The notes under the pieces are model-generated. The model was given only the letters and a program-made list of their open reading frames with translations, had not been told where the DNA came from and did not search any database. DNA of 62,079 bases, from contig NZ_WUWM01000036.1 in the NCBI RefSeq assembly GCF_009846885.1, forward strand, positions 1-62,079. Reading direction: 5' to 3'. The DNA comes from Paenibacillus puerhi (GTDB lineage: Bacteria; Bacillota; Bacilli; Paenibacillales; NBRC-103111). This document shows, piece after piece, positions 45,832 to 55,475 of this stretch. A program made the translations under genes and the position numbers. Every line of letters begins with the position of its first letter. Positions within the stretch are counted from its first letter, which is position 1.

Positions 45832-46730
45832 CCATGAAGGCGACGCTTGGCGAACGGCTGGGGGCTGGTTTGATTATCGTCCTGCTCTCTCTAATGTGCC
45901 TATCCATTCTATATCCCTTTCTGTACATGCTCGCGATCTCGCTCAACACCGGCGCTGATGCGGCCAAAGGCGGGGTGTACCTGTGGCCGCGCTCGTTCAC
46001 CTGGATCAACTATCAGATTGTACTGGGCAACGAGGTCATTCGCCATGCTTATCTGATCACGATAGCCAGAACGGTGGTCGGAACCTTGGGCGGGTTAACC
46101 GTCACCCTGCTGGCCGCCTATGGATTGTCGTACCGGAGCCTTCCGTTCCGTAAGGGCATCATGACCTACATTCTCGTTACGATGCTGTTCAACGGCGGAT
46201 TGATCCCTTTCTATATCCAACTCTATAAGCTGGGATTGACCAATACGTTCTGGGTTTATATCATACCGGGCCTGTTCTCGGCGTGGAATATGTTCGTTAT
46301 GCAAAAATTTATTCAAGGCATCCCGGAGGCCTTGATAGAATCAGCCGAACTGGACGGCGCCGGGCCGGTAAGAATTCTCGTTCAGCTCATCGTTCCGTTA
46401 TCGAAGCCTATGCTCGCCGCTCTGGGCCTGTTCACGGCTGTTGGACATTGGAACGATTGGTTCGCCGGGGCGTTCTTCGTCACCAATCCCAAGCTGATTC
46501 CGGTTCAGACCTTCCTGCAGCAGCTTCTGTCTGCGGAAGATCTCTCATCCGTTCTGAGCTCCAACCAGAACCAGGAAGCATTCGCGCGCGGCTCCCGCAT
46601 GACGAATATTACGCTCATGTCGATCAAGATGGCCACCGTCATGATCAGCGCCCTACCGATCCTTACCGTGTACCCCTTCTTGCAGAAATATTTCGTTAAA
46701 GGGGTTATGATCGGTTCGGTCAAGGGATAA
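45825..46730 (+). CDS. ABC sugar importer permease, YtcP type (importer 2)
   Basis: The product is 301 residues from the GTG at 45825 (GAGGGG upstream) or 298 from ATG 45834. It has six membrane segments, the EAA-type loop IESAELDGAGPVRILVQLIVP and the typical end KYFVKGVMIGSVKG. It is coupled to the first permease and followed by its solute-binding lipoprotein. Confidence 0.92.
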   Translation: MVTMKATLGERLGAGLIIVLLSLMCLSILYPFLYMLAISLNTGADAAKGGVYLWPRSFTWINYQIVLGNEVIRHAYLITIARTVVGTLGGLTVTLLAAYGLSYRSLPFRKGIMTYILVTMLFNGGLIPFYIQLYKLGLTNTFWVYIIPGLFSAWNMFVMQKFIQGIPEALIESAELDGAGPVRILVQLIVPLSKPMLAALGLFTAVGHWNDWFAGAFFVTNPKLIPVQTFLQQLLSAEDLSSVLSSNQNQEAFARGSRMTNITLMSIKMATVMISALPILTVYPFLQKYFVKGVMIGSVKG

Positions 46731-46792
46731 CTACCAGGTATACGGCATCATCCATATACTAATCCTTTCCTGATAAAAAAAGGAGGCATAAC

Positions 46793-48487
46793 ATGGCGTA
46801 TCAAGCAAGCGGCCCCAGGTCCAAGACCGGGTTAGCCTTAGCAGCCCTATTGCTCATGACAACCGGCTGTTCCAGCAACAGCGCGGATAATCCGAGCTCG
46901 GCATCGAACCTTCCGGAATCGAAGCAGGAGGCGGGGGGAGCAAAGACAAGCACGGGAAGCAGAGGCGCCTTCAAGCTGTGGCTGGGCTGGACGGCTACGG
47001 TCAACAATGACAGCCTGATTCAACAATACTGGAGGACGGAGCAGCCGGGGGTCGACGTACAAGTGGAGGCCACTCAAGGGGATGCCATCACGGCATTGAA
47101 TCTGAAGCTGAACACGGGCGGCTTCGAGGATGCGGCGATTTTCGGCCGGAATACGGTCGTTGATCATGCGATGAAGCGCTCTGGACTTATCCAGCCGCTG
47201 GAGAAGTACTTCAATATGCCGGATACGTATCCGGGCCTGGCGTCCATTCCCAAGGAATACCTGAACCAGATCAAGGATGCCGACGGACATATATGGTCGC
47301 TCCCTACCTACTTTGATCTCAATCCTTCCGATCCGTGGCCCGGCTGGTCTTCTAACGCCTGGTTCATCCGGACGGATGTTCTGGAGAAGGCCGGGATGAA
47401 GGAGGCCGACCTCCAGACCTTGAAGGGCGTCGAAGCGTACCTGGAGAAGGCGGCGCAATTGAAGGATGGATCGGGCAAGCCGCTGCTGCCCCTGGGCGTT
47501 CTGGCAGACAGCAACGATGAGAACGTCGTTCTGGCTACCTTCGGTGTGACGATAGCATCGGCAGGCGGCGTTACTCCAGTGAGCAAGAACGGAGACCAGT
47601 TTGTATTTCAATACGACCATCCGGGCTATAAAGCCGCTTATAAGTGGATGAACGACATGTACAACAAAGGCTTGATCGACCCCGAGGCGCTTACCGACAA
47701 GAAGGAAAGATATAAGGAGAAAAACAAAAACGGACGTTATGCGATGAATGCGGGGAGCTTCTGGAATTTCGATCAATATCTATGGGAGAGCTTGGATGGA
47801 CCGACGGAGCCGGGCTGGTTCTACAAGCCGATTCCGTATCCGCAGGTGGAGGGCATCGCTCAACTGGGCGCTACCCAGATCGTGAACCCTTACCCGGGCT
47901 TCGACACGTATGTCAGCAAGAACACGAAAAATCTGGACGCCATTCTGAAGTTCTACGACTATACGCTGACATCGAAGCCGGAGCAAGGCATGATCGTCAA
48001 CGAAGGGCCGCTGGGCAAGTATTGGGGTTGGATCAGCGAACCTTACGGCAAGTGGAAGTTCATCGATCCCGCCTACAAAGAGGCACGCAACTCCGGCGAC
48101 CAAGCCCAGAAGGCGAAGGTGACACCGGAGTTATGGCAAACCTCCACCTACAGCAACAAATGGTACACCTGGTGGAACTACGGAGAGAATGATCATGCCG
48201 GCGCGTCCAAGACGGCGGAGTTCAGCATGCAGATCAGCAAGATGGGAACGGCCCGCGTGGCGGAGAAGTATGACATGGTGAAGTCCAAGGCAGGCGGCGT
48301 GTGGGAAAAGTATGGGCCGGAGCTGGAAAATGTGCGCAAGGAGTACAGGGCCAAGCTGATTATGGCGAAGGACGGCGCCCAGTTCGAGAAGGTCTGGACT
48401 GACTTTACTTCGGCGCTCGAAAAACGCGCCCACTGGAGCGAGCTCAAGAAAGAGTGGAACGACTTGTACCAAGCGATGGGCCGCTAA
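46793..48487 (+). CDS. Lipoprotein solute-binding protein (importer 2)
   Basis: The 564-residue protein has a lipoprotein signal (LALAALLLMTTGC, lipid Cys about 26) followed by a Ser/Asn linker, then a large family-1 solute-binding fold rich in Trp and Tyr, as for long oligosaccharides. AAAGGAGG precedes the ATG. It follows the two permeases and precedes a YesM/YesN-type two-component system, the usual neighbourhood in Paenibacillus. Ligand unknown. Confidence 0.92.
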   Translation: MAYQASGPRSKTGLALAALLLMTTGCSSNSADNPSSASNLPESKQEAGGAKTSTGSRGAFKLWLGWTATVNNDSLIQQYWRTEQPGVDVQVEATQGDAITALNLKLNTGGFEDAAIFGRNTVVDHAMKRSGLIQPLEKYFNMPDTYPGLASIPKEYLNQIKDADGHIWSLPTYFDLNPSDPWPGWSSNAWFIRTDVLEKAGMKEADLQTLKGVEAYLEKAAQLKDGSGKPLLPLGVLADSNDENVVLATFGVTIASAGGVTPVSKNGDQFVFQYDHPGYKAAYKWMNDMYNKGLIDPEALTDKKERYKEKNKNGRYAMNAGSFWNFDQYLWESLDGPTEPGWFYKPIPYPQVEGIAQLGATQIVNPYPGFDTYVSKNTKNLDAILKFYDYTLTSKPEQGMIVNEGPLGKYWGWISEPYGKWKFIDPAYKEARNSGDQAQKAKVTPELWQTSTYSNKWYTWWNYGENDHAGASKTAEFSMQISKMGTARVAEKYDMVKSKAGGVWEKYGPELENVRKEYRAKLIMAKDGAQFEKVWTDFTSALEKRAHWSELKKEWNDLYQAMGR

Positions 48488-48648
48488 TGAGAGATCGACG
48501 CCTAGATCCAGGGAGGACGATAAATATCCAACTGTCGTCGTATAGTCGTTGGGTGAGGATTCCCTTATGATTAAATGATCGAAGAAAGTTCCATGGAGCT
48601 GCCTCTCTTGAGAACAGGCTCCCTTGGGGGTTCCTGGAGGGGGATGCT

Positions 48649-50439
48649 ATGAAGATCAGGCAGCTCCTGGAGAGATGGGTTATCCGAACGACCCGCTCCA
48701 TGAGCTTAAGGGGCAAAATCGTCCTGTTCTACAGTCTTATCGTCTTCGTCCCGACCGTGCTCCTCGGCATCTGCGCCGGTTATCTGGCGCTGAACATCGT
48801 CCGGGCCAACTATATGCTGACGATCAAGGAAGCGGTCCGGCAAAGCGCCCAAAGCATCCATTTTCGTAAACAAAGCTATGACCTGCTGACGATCCGGACC
48901 GCGACGGACGGAGAGCTGGTATCCAGGCTGTCGCGGAGTTATACGGATAGGGAAGAGCAGCTCGGGACGCTACAATACGTGGACCGTTCCTTTCTCAATA
49001 CGAGCAAATATTTGCCGGGTATTGGAGATTTCCGTATTTATCATACCAATGAAACGTTGGTCCAAGATGGCGGGCTTCTATGGAAGCCGGAGAACCGATT
49101 GCTCTCCGGCGTCACCGAGCAGGCCTGGTATGAAGAAAATTTGACCTCGCCCGGCAATCTGAACTGGTCCAGTGCGAGGGACGACAAGACCCGCCTGGTG
49201 GTCTCCCACAAGATCATGGATGCTCATGGGAGCATACTCGGCATGGTGTACCTTCTGCTGGGCTATAACGAAGTGTTCGCGGAGTCGTTCGAGCATCCCT
49301 TTGCCGGGGCGGGGGAGTTGTTTATCGTAGATGGCCTGGGCACGATCATGGCTTCCTCGGAGCCGGGCGAGATCGGAAAACGGCTGGCCGACACGCCGCT
49401 GCAGCAATATTGGGATAAGCCGGAGGCTGTAGATGCGCCTATCAACGGAAAGCTGCTGATCACTCAGAAGATGAATGCCGACTGGACAGTCGCAGCCCTC
49501 GTCCATCTGGACCGGATGGAAGAGCAGTCCACCCGGATTATGTATGCAGTTGTGGGGGGAATCGCTTTCTTCCTGCTCTTATCCATCTTCCTCATCATGA
49601 CGGTGCTCAAAAATGTGATCTGGCGGATTCGCAAGCTAGGGGGGCGGTTGAACGACATAGCCCAGGGGGATTTTGAGGTGAAGGTGAGAAACCGGGACAA
49701 CGACGAGCTCGGAGAGCTTGAGGTCTTGTTCAACTCCATGTCCAACCGACTGGGCCGGCTCGTCGAAGAGCATACGCAAGCCGTGACGAAGGAGCGGGAG
49801 CAATCGTTCAAGGCGTTGCAGGCACAGATCAATCCTCACTTTATCTATAACTCCCTCAGCTTGATCCGCTGGCATGCGCTGGATAGGCAGGATGAGCTGC
49901 AGGTCCGGGCTATCGACGCGTTGGCCACCTTCTACCGGCTTGCACTGAACAACCGGGTCAACGTTACGAAGATCCGAGATGAGTTGGAGCATCTGAAGGC
50001 TTATGTCGAGATCCAGCAGCTGCGCTACCCGGACATGGTGCATGTGGAATGGCAGGTGGAGCCAGAGGTGCTCGACTTGTACACCATCAAGCTGCTTCTG
50101 CAGCCGATTGTCGAGAACAGCTACTTGCACGGCAGCATTACGAAGAGGAAGGATGCCTTTATCCAAATATCCATCCAACGGGCAGACCATGGGGTTGAAT
50201 TCCTCATATTTGATAACGGGAGGGGCATTCCCGCCGAGAAGCTGGAGGCGATTCGGGCCGGCAGCCATACCGGTACAAGCAACGGGTTCGGCATGCATAA
50301 CATCCGCGAGAGGCTGAGCCTGTATTTTGGACCGGAGAGCTGTTTTTCGATCGACAGCATGGAGGACGAATGGACAGCCGTTACCATTCGCATCCCCGCT
50401 TGCGAGGAACGTCCTGATATTAAACGAGGTGACGGGTGA
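48649..50439 (+). CDS. YesM-type sensor histidine kinase
   Basis: The 596-residue membrane kinase has two membrane segments (about 25-47 and 295-318) around a Cache-like outer sensor, a HAMP domain (ending ELEVLFNSMSNRL), then the His_kinase domain with QAQINPHFIYNSLS (phospho-His near 400) and the ATPase box DNGRGIP. GGAGGGGG precedes the ATG. Its stop overlaps the regulator start. Kinases of this class sense extracellular sugars and switch on the adjacent importer. Confidence 0.93.
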   Translation: MKIRQLLERWVIRTTRSMSLRGKIVLFYSLIVFVPTVLLGICAGYLALNIVRANYMLTIKEAVRQSAQSIHFRKQSYDLLTIRTATDGELVSRLSRSYTDREEQLGTLQYVDRSFLNTSKYLPGIGDFRIYHTNETLVQDGGLLWKPENRLLSGVTEQAWYEENLTSPGNLNWSSARDDKTRLVVSHKIMDAHGSILGMVYLLLGYNEVFAESFEHPFAGAGELFIVDGLGTIMASSEPGEIGKRLADTPLQQYWDKPEAVDAPINGKLLITQKMNADWTVAALVHLDRMEEQSTRIMYAVVGGIAFFLLLSIFLIMTVLKNVIWRIRKLGGRLNDIAQGDFEVKVRNRDNDELGELEVLFNSMSNRLGRLVEEHTQAVTKEREQSFKALQAQINPHFIYNSLSLIRWHALDRQDELQVRAIDALATFYRLALNNRVNVTKIRDELEHLKAYVEIQQLRYPDMVHVEWQVEPEVLDLYTIKLLLQPIVENSYLHGSITKRKDAFIQISIQRADHGVEFLIFDNGRGIPAEKLEAIRAGSHTGTSNGFGMHNIRERLSLYFGPESCFSIDSMEDEWTAVTIRIPACEERPDIKRGDG

Positions 50440-52046
50440 TGATCCAGGCATTGATCGTGGACGACGAGCCCATGCATATCCGGGGGCTCGTCCGGCACAT
50501 CGGTTGGGAGGCGCTGGGCTATAGGAAACCCTTGACCGCCGAGTCGGGGGAGGAGGCGCTGGCCATCTTGGCGGATACCCGGGTGGATGTTCTCATTACG
50601 GACGTGTCCATGCCCGGGATGACGGGGATTGAGCTGCTGGCTAAGTGCAAGTCGAGCTATCCCCATCTGCAGTCGATGCAGGCGGTGATGATCAGCGGGT
50701 ACGACGAGTTTGAATTTGTCCGGGAGGCGGTCCATCACGGCGCCAAGGCCTATGTGCTCAAGCCCATCAAGACGGAGGAGCTGGAGGAGAAGCTGGCGGC
50801 GTTCCGCGATTCCATAGTGAAGCGGGAACAGATCGAACGGGAGACCAGCCTTCTGAAGGAGAAGGTGACCGGCAGTCATGACGTGCTGCAGGAACGCTTC
50901 GTCAACGACTTGATCGAAGGACGGATTCTGAGCGCCGAGCTGCTGGATTCCTGGCGGCGTCTGCTGGACCTGCCCTCGGAGGAATGGCAGACCACTCTCT
51001 TCCTCTTGGGCTACGACCGGCTCTATCCTTCCAGCCCGCATGATGCCAGGCAGCGGATCGTCTTCAGCGAAGGGCTTGTGAGCTGTGTCAGAGTGGGACT
51101 ATCCGGATTCGGCGGGACGTACATCGGCAAAACAGGGGCGGATGAAGCGGCGGTCATTCAGTTGAATGCTTCGCCTAGCGACCGGGCCAAGCTTGAGAAG
51201 CAGTTCGTGTTCATCCAGGACGTGCTGAAGGATCAATACCAGGCCACCGTAACGGTCGGTATAAGCAGGGAATGCCGCGGCTGGCAAGAGATTCCGCTTC
51301 TATATAAGGAAGTCAAGCACATGATGGCTAACGGCAGGCTGGCGGGAACCGGCCAAATCCTCTATTTCGACCGGATGGAGATGACGGAATACCGCGAGTT
51401 TCGGCTGCGTGAGGAAGCCATTCCCGAGATCGTCAAGAAGCTGGAGCAGGGAGACAGCGGCGATGCGCTGGTCTATCTCAAACACGTCTTCGACATGCTG
51501 CTGATGCAGGAGCCCGTGTCCTTCTCGTATGTGCAGGCCTTCGGTATGGGGCTGCTCAGCGAACTGGCGCGCAAGATCAGACGGACCAGGGACTCCGATG
51601 GGGAAATGAATATCAAGATGTGGCAGAGATTAATCGACTGCACTAAAGCGACGGAGATCCGGGAGCTGGTGCTGGAATACTTGAAGCGGTACAGTGGGCT
51701 GAAGGAGCAGTCCGCGCAGCAGCACCATCTCATCCATAAGATCTCCCGGTATCTGGAGGAGCATCTGGAGCATAATGTAACGGTCAAGCAACTGGCCGAG
51801 CAATTCCATCTGAACTCCAGCTACTTGAGCGTTCTGTTCAAGAAGGAGACAGGACAGACCCTATCGGATTTCGTCCAGGAGAAGCGGATCTCCAAGGCCA
51901 AGGAATTGCTTTGTGATCCTAACATCAAGGTGTATGAGGTTGCGGAGAGGGTAGGCTTCCAAACCGCCGCGTATTTTGCCTTTCTCTTCAAGAAAGTGAC
52001 TGGCACTACGCCGCAGGAATTCCGAGACTACCACTATGAGGCGTAA
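50436..52046 (+). CDS. YesN-type AraC response regulator
   Basis: The product is 536 residues from GTG 50436, or 535 from the ATG at 50439 that overlaps the kinase stop; GAGGTG lies upstream. The receiver has VDDEP, DVLITDVSMPGMTG (phospho-Asp) and YVLKPIKTEE (Lys). The C-terminal AraC domain has two helix-turn-helix motifs (VKQLAEQFHLNSSYLSVLFK and VGFQTAAYFAFLFKKVTGTT). It should activate importer 2. Its 3' end overlaps the convergent FGE-fold gene by 13 bases. Confidence 0.94.
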   Translation: MMIQALIVDDEPMHIRGLVRHIGWEALGYRKPLTAESGEEALAILADTRVDVLITDVSMPGMTGIELLAKCKSSYPHLQSMQAVMISGYDEFEFVREAVHHGAKAYVLKPIKTEELEEKLAAFRDSIVKREQIERETSLLKEKVTGSHDVLQERFVNDLIEGRILSAELLDSWRRLLDLPSEEWQTTLFLLGYDRLYPSSPHDARQRIVFSEGLVSCVRVGLSGFGGTYIGKTGADEAAVIQLNASPSDRAKLEKQFVFIQDVLKDQYQATVTVGISRECRGWQEIPLLYKEVKHMMANGRLAGTGQILYFDRMEMTEYREFRLREEAIPEIVKKLEQGDSGDALVYLKHVFDMLLMQEPVSFSYVQAFGMGLLSELARKIRRTRDSDGEMNIKMWQRLIDCTKATEIRELVLEYLKRYSGLKEQSAQQHHLIHKISRYLEEHLEHNVTVKQLAEQFHLNSSYLSVLFKKETGQTLSDFVQEKRISKAKELLCDPNIKVYEVAERVGFQTAAYFAFLFKKVTGTTPQEFRDYHYEA

Positions 52047-52720
52047 TTGCGGGCCAGGCGGAATCCAAGGTCATCGATGCCAAATGACGGGTGACTGCGG
52101 CGGCGGCAAGAAGCCCCGCAGCCTCTTTCCTCTTCGGCCCAGCTGCCGCCCCGGAAAATCCGGTAGGGACCATAGACGTTCGCGTCATATACATCCCAGC
52201 ACCATTCCCATACATTGCCTAGCATGTCGTACAGCCCCCAAGCATTCGGTTCCTTTGTGCCCACTTCATGGACTCCGCCTTCTGAATTGTCCTTATACCA
52301 AGCGATCTTATCAATCTCTCCATAGCGGTACCCGGCCGCTCCCGCTTTACACGCATACTGCCACTCGGCTTCGGTAGGGAGGCGATAACCGTCTGCTTCC
52401 CAATCACAGATCATGTCTTCCCCATCTTCACCGATCGAATAACATTCCTTCAACCCGGCTTTCTGAGAAAGCAGATTGCACAAGCAGATCGCTTCATTCC
52501 ACGAAATATTTACAACCGGCTTTAGACCTTCATCCATCGAAACGGCTGCTTTCCCCGTAATCGCTCTGTACAGCTCTACCGTAACCGGGTACGGGGCCAG
52601 AAGGAACGGCTTGATCGGGACGTTCCATATCTTTTTTATTCGATCGTCTCTTAATTCAACATCTCCACCAGGAATCTTGACCATGGGATACTCCCAATCG
52701 CCCTTTATCGCATCCGACAC
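52034..52720 (-). CDS. FGE-fold (SUMF1/EgtB/PvdO) protein, likely not a true FGE
   Basis: The 228-residue protein shows the formylglycine-generating-enzyme fold: RLPTEAEWQYACKAGA, GLYDMLGNVWEWC, FRGGSW and LGFRLAR. True FGE needs two Cys in GGSFLC..YCxRYR. Here the segment is GGSWAEEERGCGASCRRR, so the first Cys is replaced by acidic residues and the second is displaced. It therefore probably does not activate the sulfatase at 23.8 kb; other members of the fold are iron enzymes or ligand binders. The GTG start has GAGGAGG upstream; it is 25 bases after the DUF4180-like gene. Confidence 0.85.
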   Translation of the reverse strand: MSDAIKGDWEYPMVKIPGGDVELRDDRIKKIWNVPIKPFLLAPYPVTVELYRAITGKAAVSMDEGLKPVVNISWNEAICLCNLLSQKAGLKECYSIGEDGEDMICDWEADGYRLPTEAEWQYACKAGAAGYRYGEIDKIAWYKDNSEGGVHEVGTKEPNAWGLYDMLGNVWEWCWDVYDANVYGPYRIFRGGSWAEEERGCGASCRRRSHPSFGIDDLGFRLARNYAS

Positions 52721-52745
52721 TCCACCTGCCTCCTCGTCCTCGGAG

Positions 52746-53111
52746 CTAAGCCTTGCTTAATTTATCAAGAGCTTCTTCTTCATTCGATAAGAAAAAGATG
52801 CTCCTTCCTTGGTTGATTTCGTACATAAAATCCTTGAAGCTCTTGCTCGAATACACAGAAAAATCGCCGATCAGGGCCACTTTTACACGGTAGTTGATAA
52901 ACTTTTGCAGGATCTCTCCGGCGAGCTGTGTTTTGAGGTCGAAAAAATCCTCGCAGACGGCAGACTTGTCTAGAATAATCCGATCGCAGCCCGTCTCATA
53001 ATTTACGGTTGCTATCAGATCCAAGGCAGACTGAACATCCGTTATCTGCAATTCACTGCTGGTGATCCTGGCAATATCGACACCATTTTTGTTTAGTTTA
53101 GTTAGATTCAT
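52746..53111 (-). CDS. DUF4180-like protein
   Basis: The protein is 121 residues from the ATG at 53111, which has GGGAGG five bases upstream; an earlier in-frame ATG at 53138 has no site. The segments VQSALDLIATVNYETGCDRI, FDLKTQLAGEILQKFINYRV and IFFLSNEEEAL match the DUF4180 pattern as I know it; the fold resembles STAS-like alpha/beta proteins. There are no catalytic residues I can name. It leads a two-gene unit with the FGE-fold gene. Confidence 0.85.
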   Translation of the reverse strand: MNLTKLNKNGVDIARITSSELQITDVQSALDLIATVNYETGCDRIILDKSAVCEDFFDLKTQLAGEILQKFINYRVKVALIGDFSVYSSKSFKDFMYEINQGRSIFFLSNEEEALDKLSKA

Positions 53112-53197
53112 ACGATCCTCCCATGAGTTTTCGGACATAGTCCCAGAGTAATCTTACCATACACTTTCAGACCGCTGGAATTTATTCCATGACGGTA

Positions 53198-54010
53198 TTA
53201 ACGACTCGCCGGATCAGCACCGTAACGTTCCAAGGCCTTAGTCGACGACTCCAGCATCCGCCGCTTCAAATAATCGCCCTCTACGACCCGCACCCGTTTC
53301 CCAAGAAAGCGAAGCTTAGAGAGCAGGTACTCCGACTCATCTCCAAGCAGACAGACTCTGACCCGGTAGATATCCGTCTCCGTATCATACGCTACGGTTT
53401 TTTCGAAGCTGGAGAAGGCATACAGGATGCGGGATAACTCTTGATTATACGCGCGGACGACTTCGATAACCGCTTCGCTTTTACGCGAGTCGAGGGTCAA
53501 GCCGATTCTCTTTAAGAGATCATCTATCGCCGAAGGTTCGACAGGCTCTGCTGCGATAGAGAGGATGTTTTTCAGTTTGGTTCTCATAAGAGCGTGGTGC
53601 TGAAGATGATACCAGAGCAGGTACCATTCTCTTTTGACCATGGAGTATTCTAATTTGTACGGAAATCCCATATGGTCGGTGTTCACGCGGTTGCCTTTAA
53701 TCTCGTAGGTTAAGCGGATTCCCGTCTGCTGCATGATGTGCCGGCGCAAGGTCCGCAGGAGCGGGTGATAGACCTGCTTCCCCATACTGCGCGCTTTTTC
53801 TATCAAGTGGCAGGAGGTATCGAGCCTTTGGTCGGGCTCAAGGATCATGTGCAGCTTATCCAAGGTGTCTGCCGTGAAGGCGTCGGCCGCTGCCGGATGT
53901 GCCAGCATCGTCTTCAGCCATGCCCGTTCGTGCGAGGTGACCATGAAGGTACCGGAATCCTCTAATCGGGTGAAGATCTGGTAGTTGAATATTTTCTCAA
54001 ACAGATTCAT
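53198..54010 (-). CDS. WYL-domain protein, second of an overlapping pair
   Basis: The 270-residue protein contains a WYL-like core (FPYKLEYSMVKREWYLLWYH, about 133-152, then LMRTKLKNI) and a C-terminal WCX-like domain. It lacks an obvious helix-turn-helix, so it may depend on its partner for DNA binding. Its ATG (54010) lies 14 bases inside the preceding WYL gene, so the two are co-translated. Both are divergent from the Y-RNA/Ro60/RtcB unit. WYL domains bind nucleic acids or nucleotide ligands in defence and RNA-repair regulators. Confidence 0.85.
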   Translation of the reverse strand: MNLFEKIFNYQIFTRLEDSGTFMVTSHERAWLKTMLAHPAAADAFTADTLDKLHMILEPDQRLDTSCHLIEKARSMGKQVYHPLLRTLRRHIMQQTGIRLTYEIKGNRVNTDHMGFPYKLEYSMVKREWYLLWYHLQHHALMRTKLKNILSIAAEPVEPSAIDDLLKRIGLTLDSRKSEAVIEVVRAYNQELSRILYAFSSFEKTVAYDTETDIYRVRVCLLGDESEYLLSKLRFLGKRVRVVEGDYLKRRMLESSTKALERYGADPASR

Positions 54011-55343
54011 AGTAAGACTGAATCTCCTTCCATTCGGCTATCATGTCCCGGCGGAGCTGTCCAGGCTCGAGGATCTCGCAGCTGGAGCCGAAGCTGCGCA
54101 GCCACGGCTTGATTTCGGTCGTACCGTTTACCGTAATCTCGTAGATAAAGGAATGTTCCTCTTCCAGCACAATCTGTCCCCATTGCCCCTGCAGCGCTAC
54201 TCGCTCTTTCACGAAATTGGGCTCGGACCCTTGTGGATTAAAGAACCGGACACGCACCGTGACCGGGGGTCCCGTATCGATCAGCCAGCTGTACCGTAAT
54301 TTCTCCGTCAACTCATTCGTCTTCGTTTCGAACCAGTCCTCGGCTGCAGGCTCAGCCTCCTCGATCTGAGTGATTCCCTCCATGCGGTATTTCCGAAACC
54401 CCTCTCTGCCATAGGCAAGCAAATACCATCTTCCGTATTGATGATCGTACACGATCTTGAGCGGAAGCGTCTTCTCCGGTCTACCCCCTGTTTCCTTCTC
54501 GAATAGGGGATTGGTATTTTTGGAGGCGTAGCTTTGTTCGGACTTCGGCGAGAAATAGAGGAACCGGACTTTACAGCGGCGACGGATAGCGCTTAGCAGC
54601 GTGAACAGATGCGCCTCATCCAAGATCCGCGAGTAATAATGATATTTATACAAAAACGGTTCGACGGCATGGGGCCGGGCAGCACTGCGCAGAAGATGCT
54701 TCTTAAGCCCGTCGCGCAGCAAATAGCCTTGAACGGAAGGGATTTGTGTGTTCGCCATCACATCCACAAAATCATACAAGTCCACAAGCTCCTCATCCGA
54801 TAAGCTCCGGACCAGGTCGTTCTGAATGCGATACCGGTAGGGACGGCGGCCCGGCTCCCTCTTAATGACGCCCACTTCCTCCAAGTACTTGAGGTCTGAC
54901 CGAATGGTCTTTTCGTCAGGCATCGGAAGGTCCGCGTGCAGGCCGCTGCAGCACATATCCAATAGCTCCATAGCCGTTAAGGCCTGATCGTTCATCGCAC
55001 CCAGAAGCAGCGAGATTCTATGGCTTTCGGATTCCTTGACGGATTTGGCGCGGAACAGAAACAGCAGCATAGGGTCAGTGGAATCGTAGTAGCTGTAACG
55101 GATAGCCTGAGCGAACTCCAGGCTTTGATCCTGGGGGTTTTGCTGATGCATGGAGCTGGCGATGTCTTTAAGCCGCCGGATCGTTTTATCGAAGGTATGG
55201 ACGGAGATGCCGAGTCGCTCTGCGAACTGTTGTCTGCTGAAGGCGCCGCTTGTCAATACAAGCATGCGCAGGAATTGGATTTCTTTATCAAAGCTTTCCT
55301 TAGCCAAAGGTATCCCCCGTTCAAAAGAAACATCTTCTTCCAT
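53997..55343 (-). CDS. WYL-domain transcriptional regulator
   Basis: The protein is 448 residues from the ATG at 55343, which lacks a ribosome site; a TTG at 55307 with GGGGGAT six bases upstream may be the real start (436 residues). An N-terminal helix-turn-helix (FSRQQFAERLGISVHTFDKTI, first part near 36-50) is followed by a second helical domain, the WYL core (KIVYDHQYGRWYLLAYGREGF) and a WCX C-terminus. It is divergent from the RNA-repair operon, the known genomic setting of WYL activators of RtcB/Ro60 loci. The signal may be damaged RNA. Confidence 0.9.
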   Translation of the reverse strand: MEEDVSFERGIPLAKESFDKEIQFLRMLVLTSGAFSRQQFAERLGISVHTFDKTIRRLKDIASSMHQQNPQDQSLEFAQAIRYSYYDSTDPMLLFLFRAKSVKESESHRISLLLGAMNDQALTAMELLDMCCSGLHADLPMPDEKTIRSDLKYLEEVGVIKREPGRRPYRYRIQNDLVRSLSDEELVDLYDFVDVMANTQIPSVQGYLLRDGLKKHLLRSAARPHAVEPFLYKYHYYSRILDEAHLFTLLSAIRRRCKVRFLYFSPKSEQSYASKNTNPLFEKETGGRPEKTLPLKIVYDHQYGRWYLLAYGREGFRKYRMEGITQIEEAEPAAEDWFETKTNELTEKLRYSWLIDTGPPVTVRVRFFNPQGSEPNFVKERVALQGQWGQIVLEEEHSFIYEITVNGTTEIKPWLRSFGSSCEILEPGQLRRDMIAEWKEIQSYYESV

Positions 55344-55475
55344 TGTAGCAGGGGAGGCATTTGGTTGAAATGGAAAACTTTATGACCCGTCGTAATACTT
55401 TCGCCATGTTCGTTGCTTCGAAAATGAGCGAAGATAGACGCAGAAGGCCGGGGCGATTACGCGACGGCCGGAACA

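Noticed and set aside
52034..52720. FGE-fold gene as the activator of the sulfatase at 23.8 kb
   Set aside because: It is 27 kb away and lacks the first catalytic Cys of true FGE.
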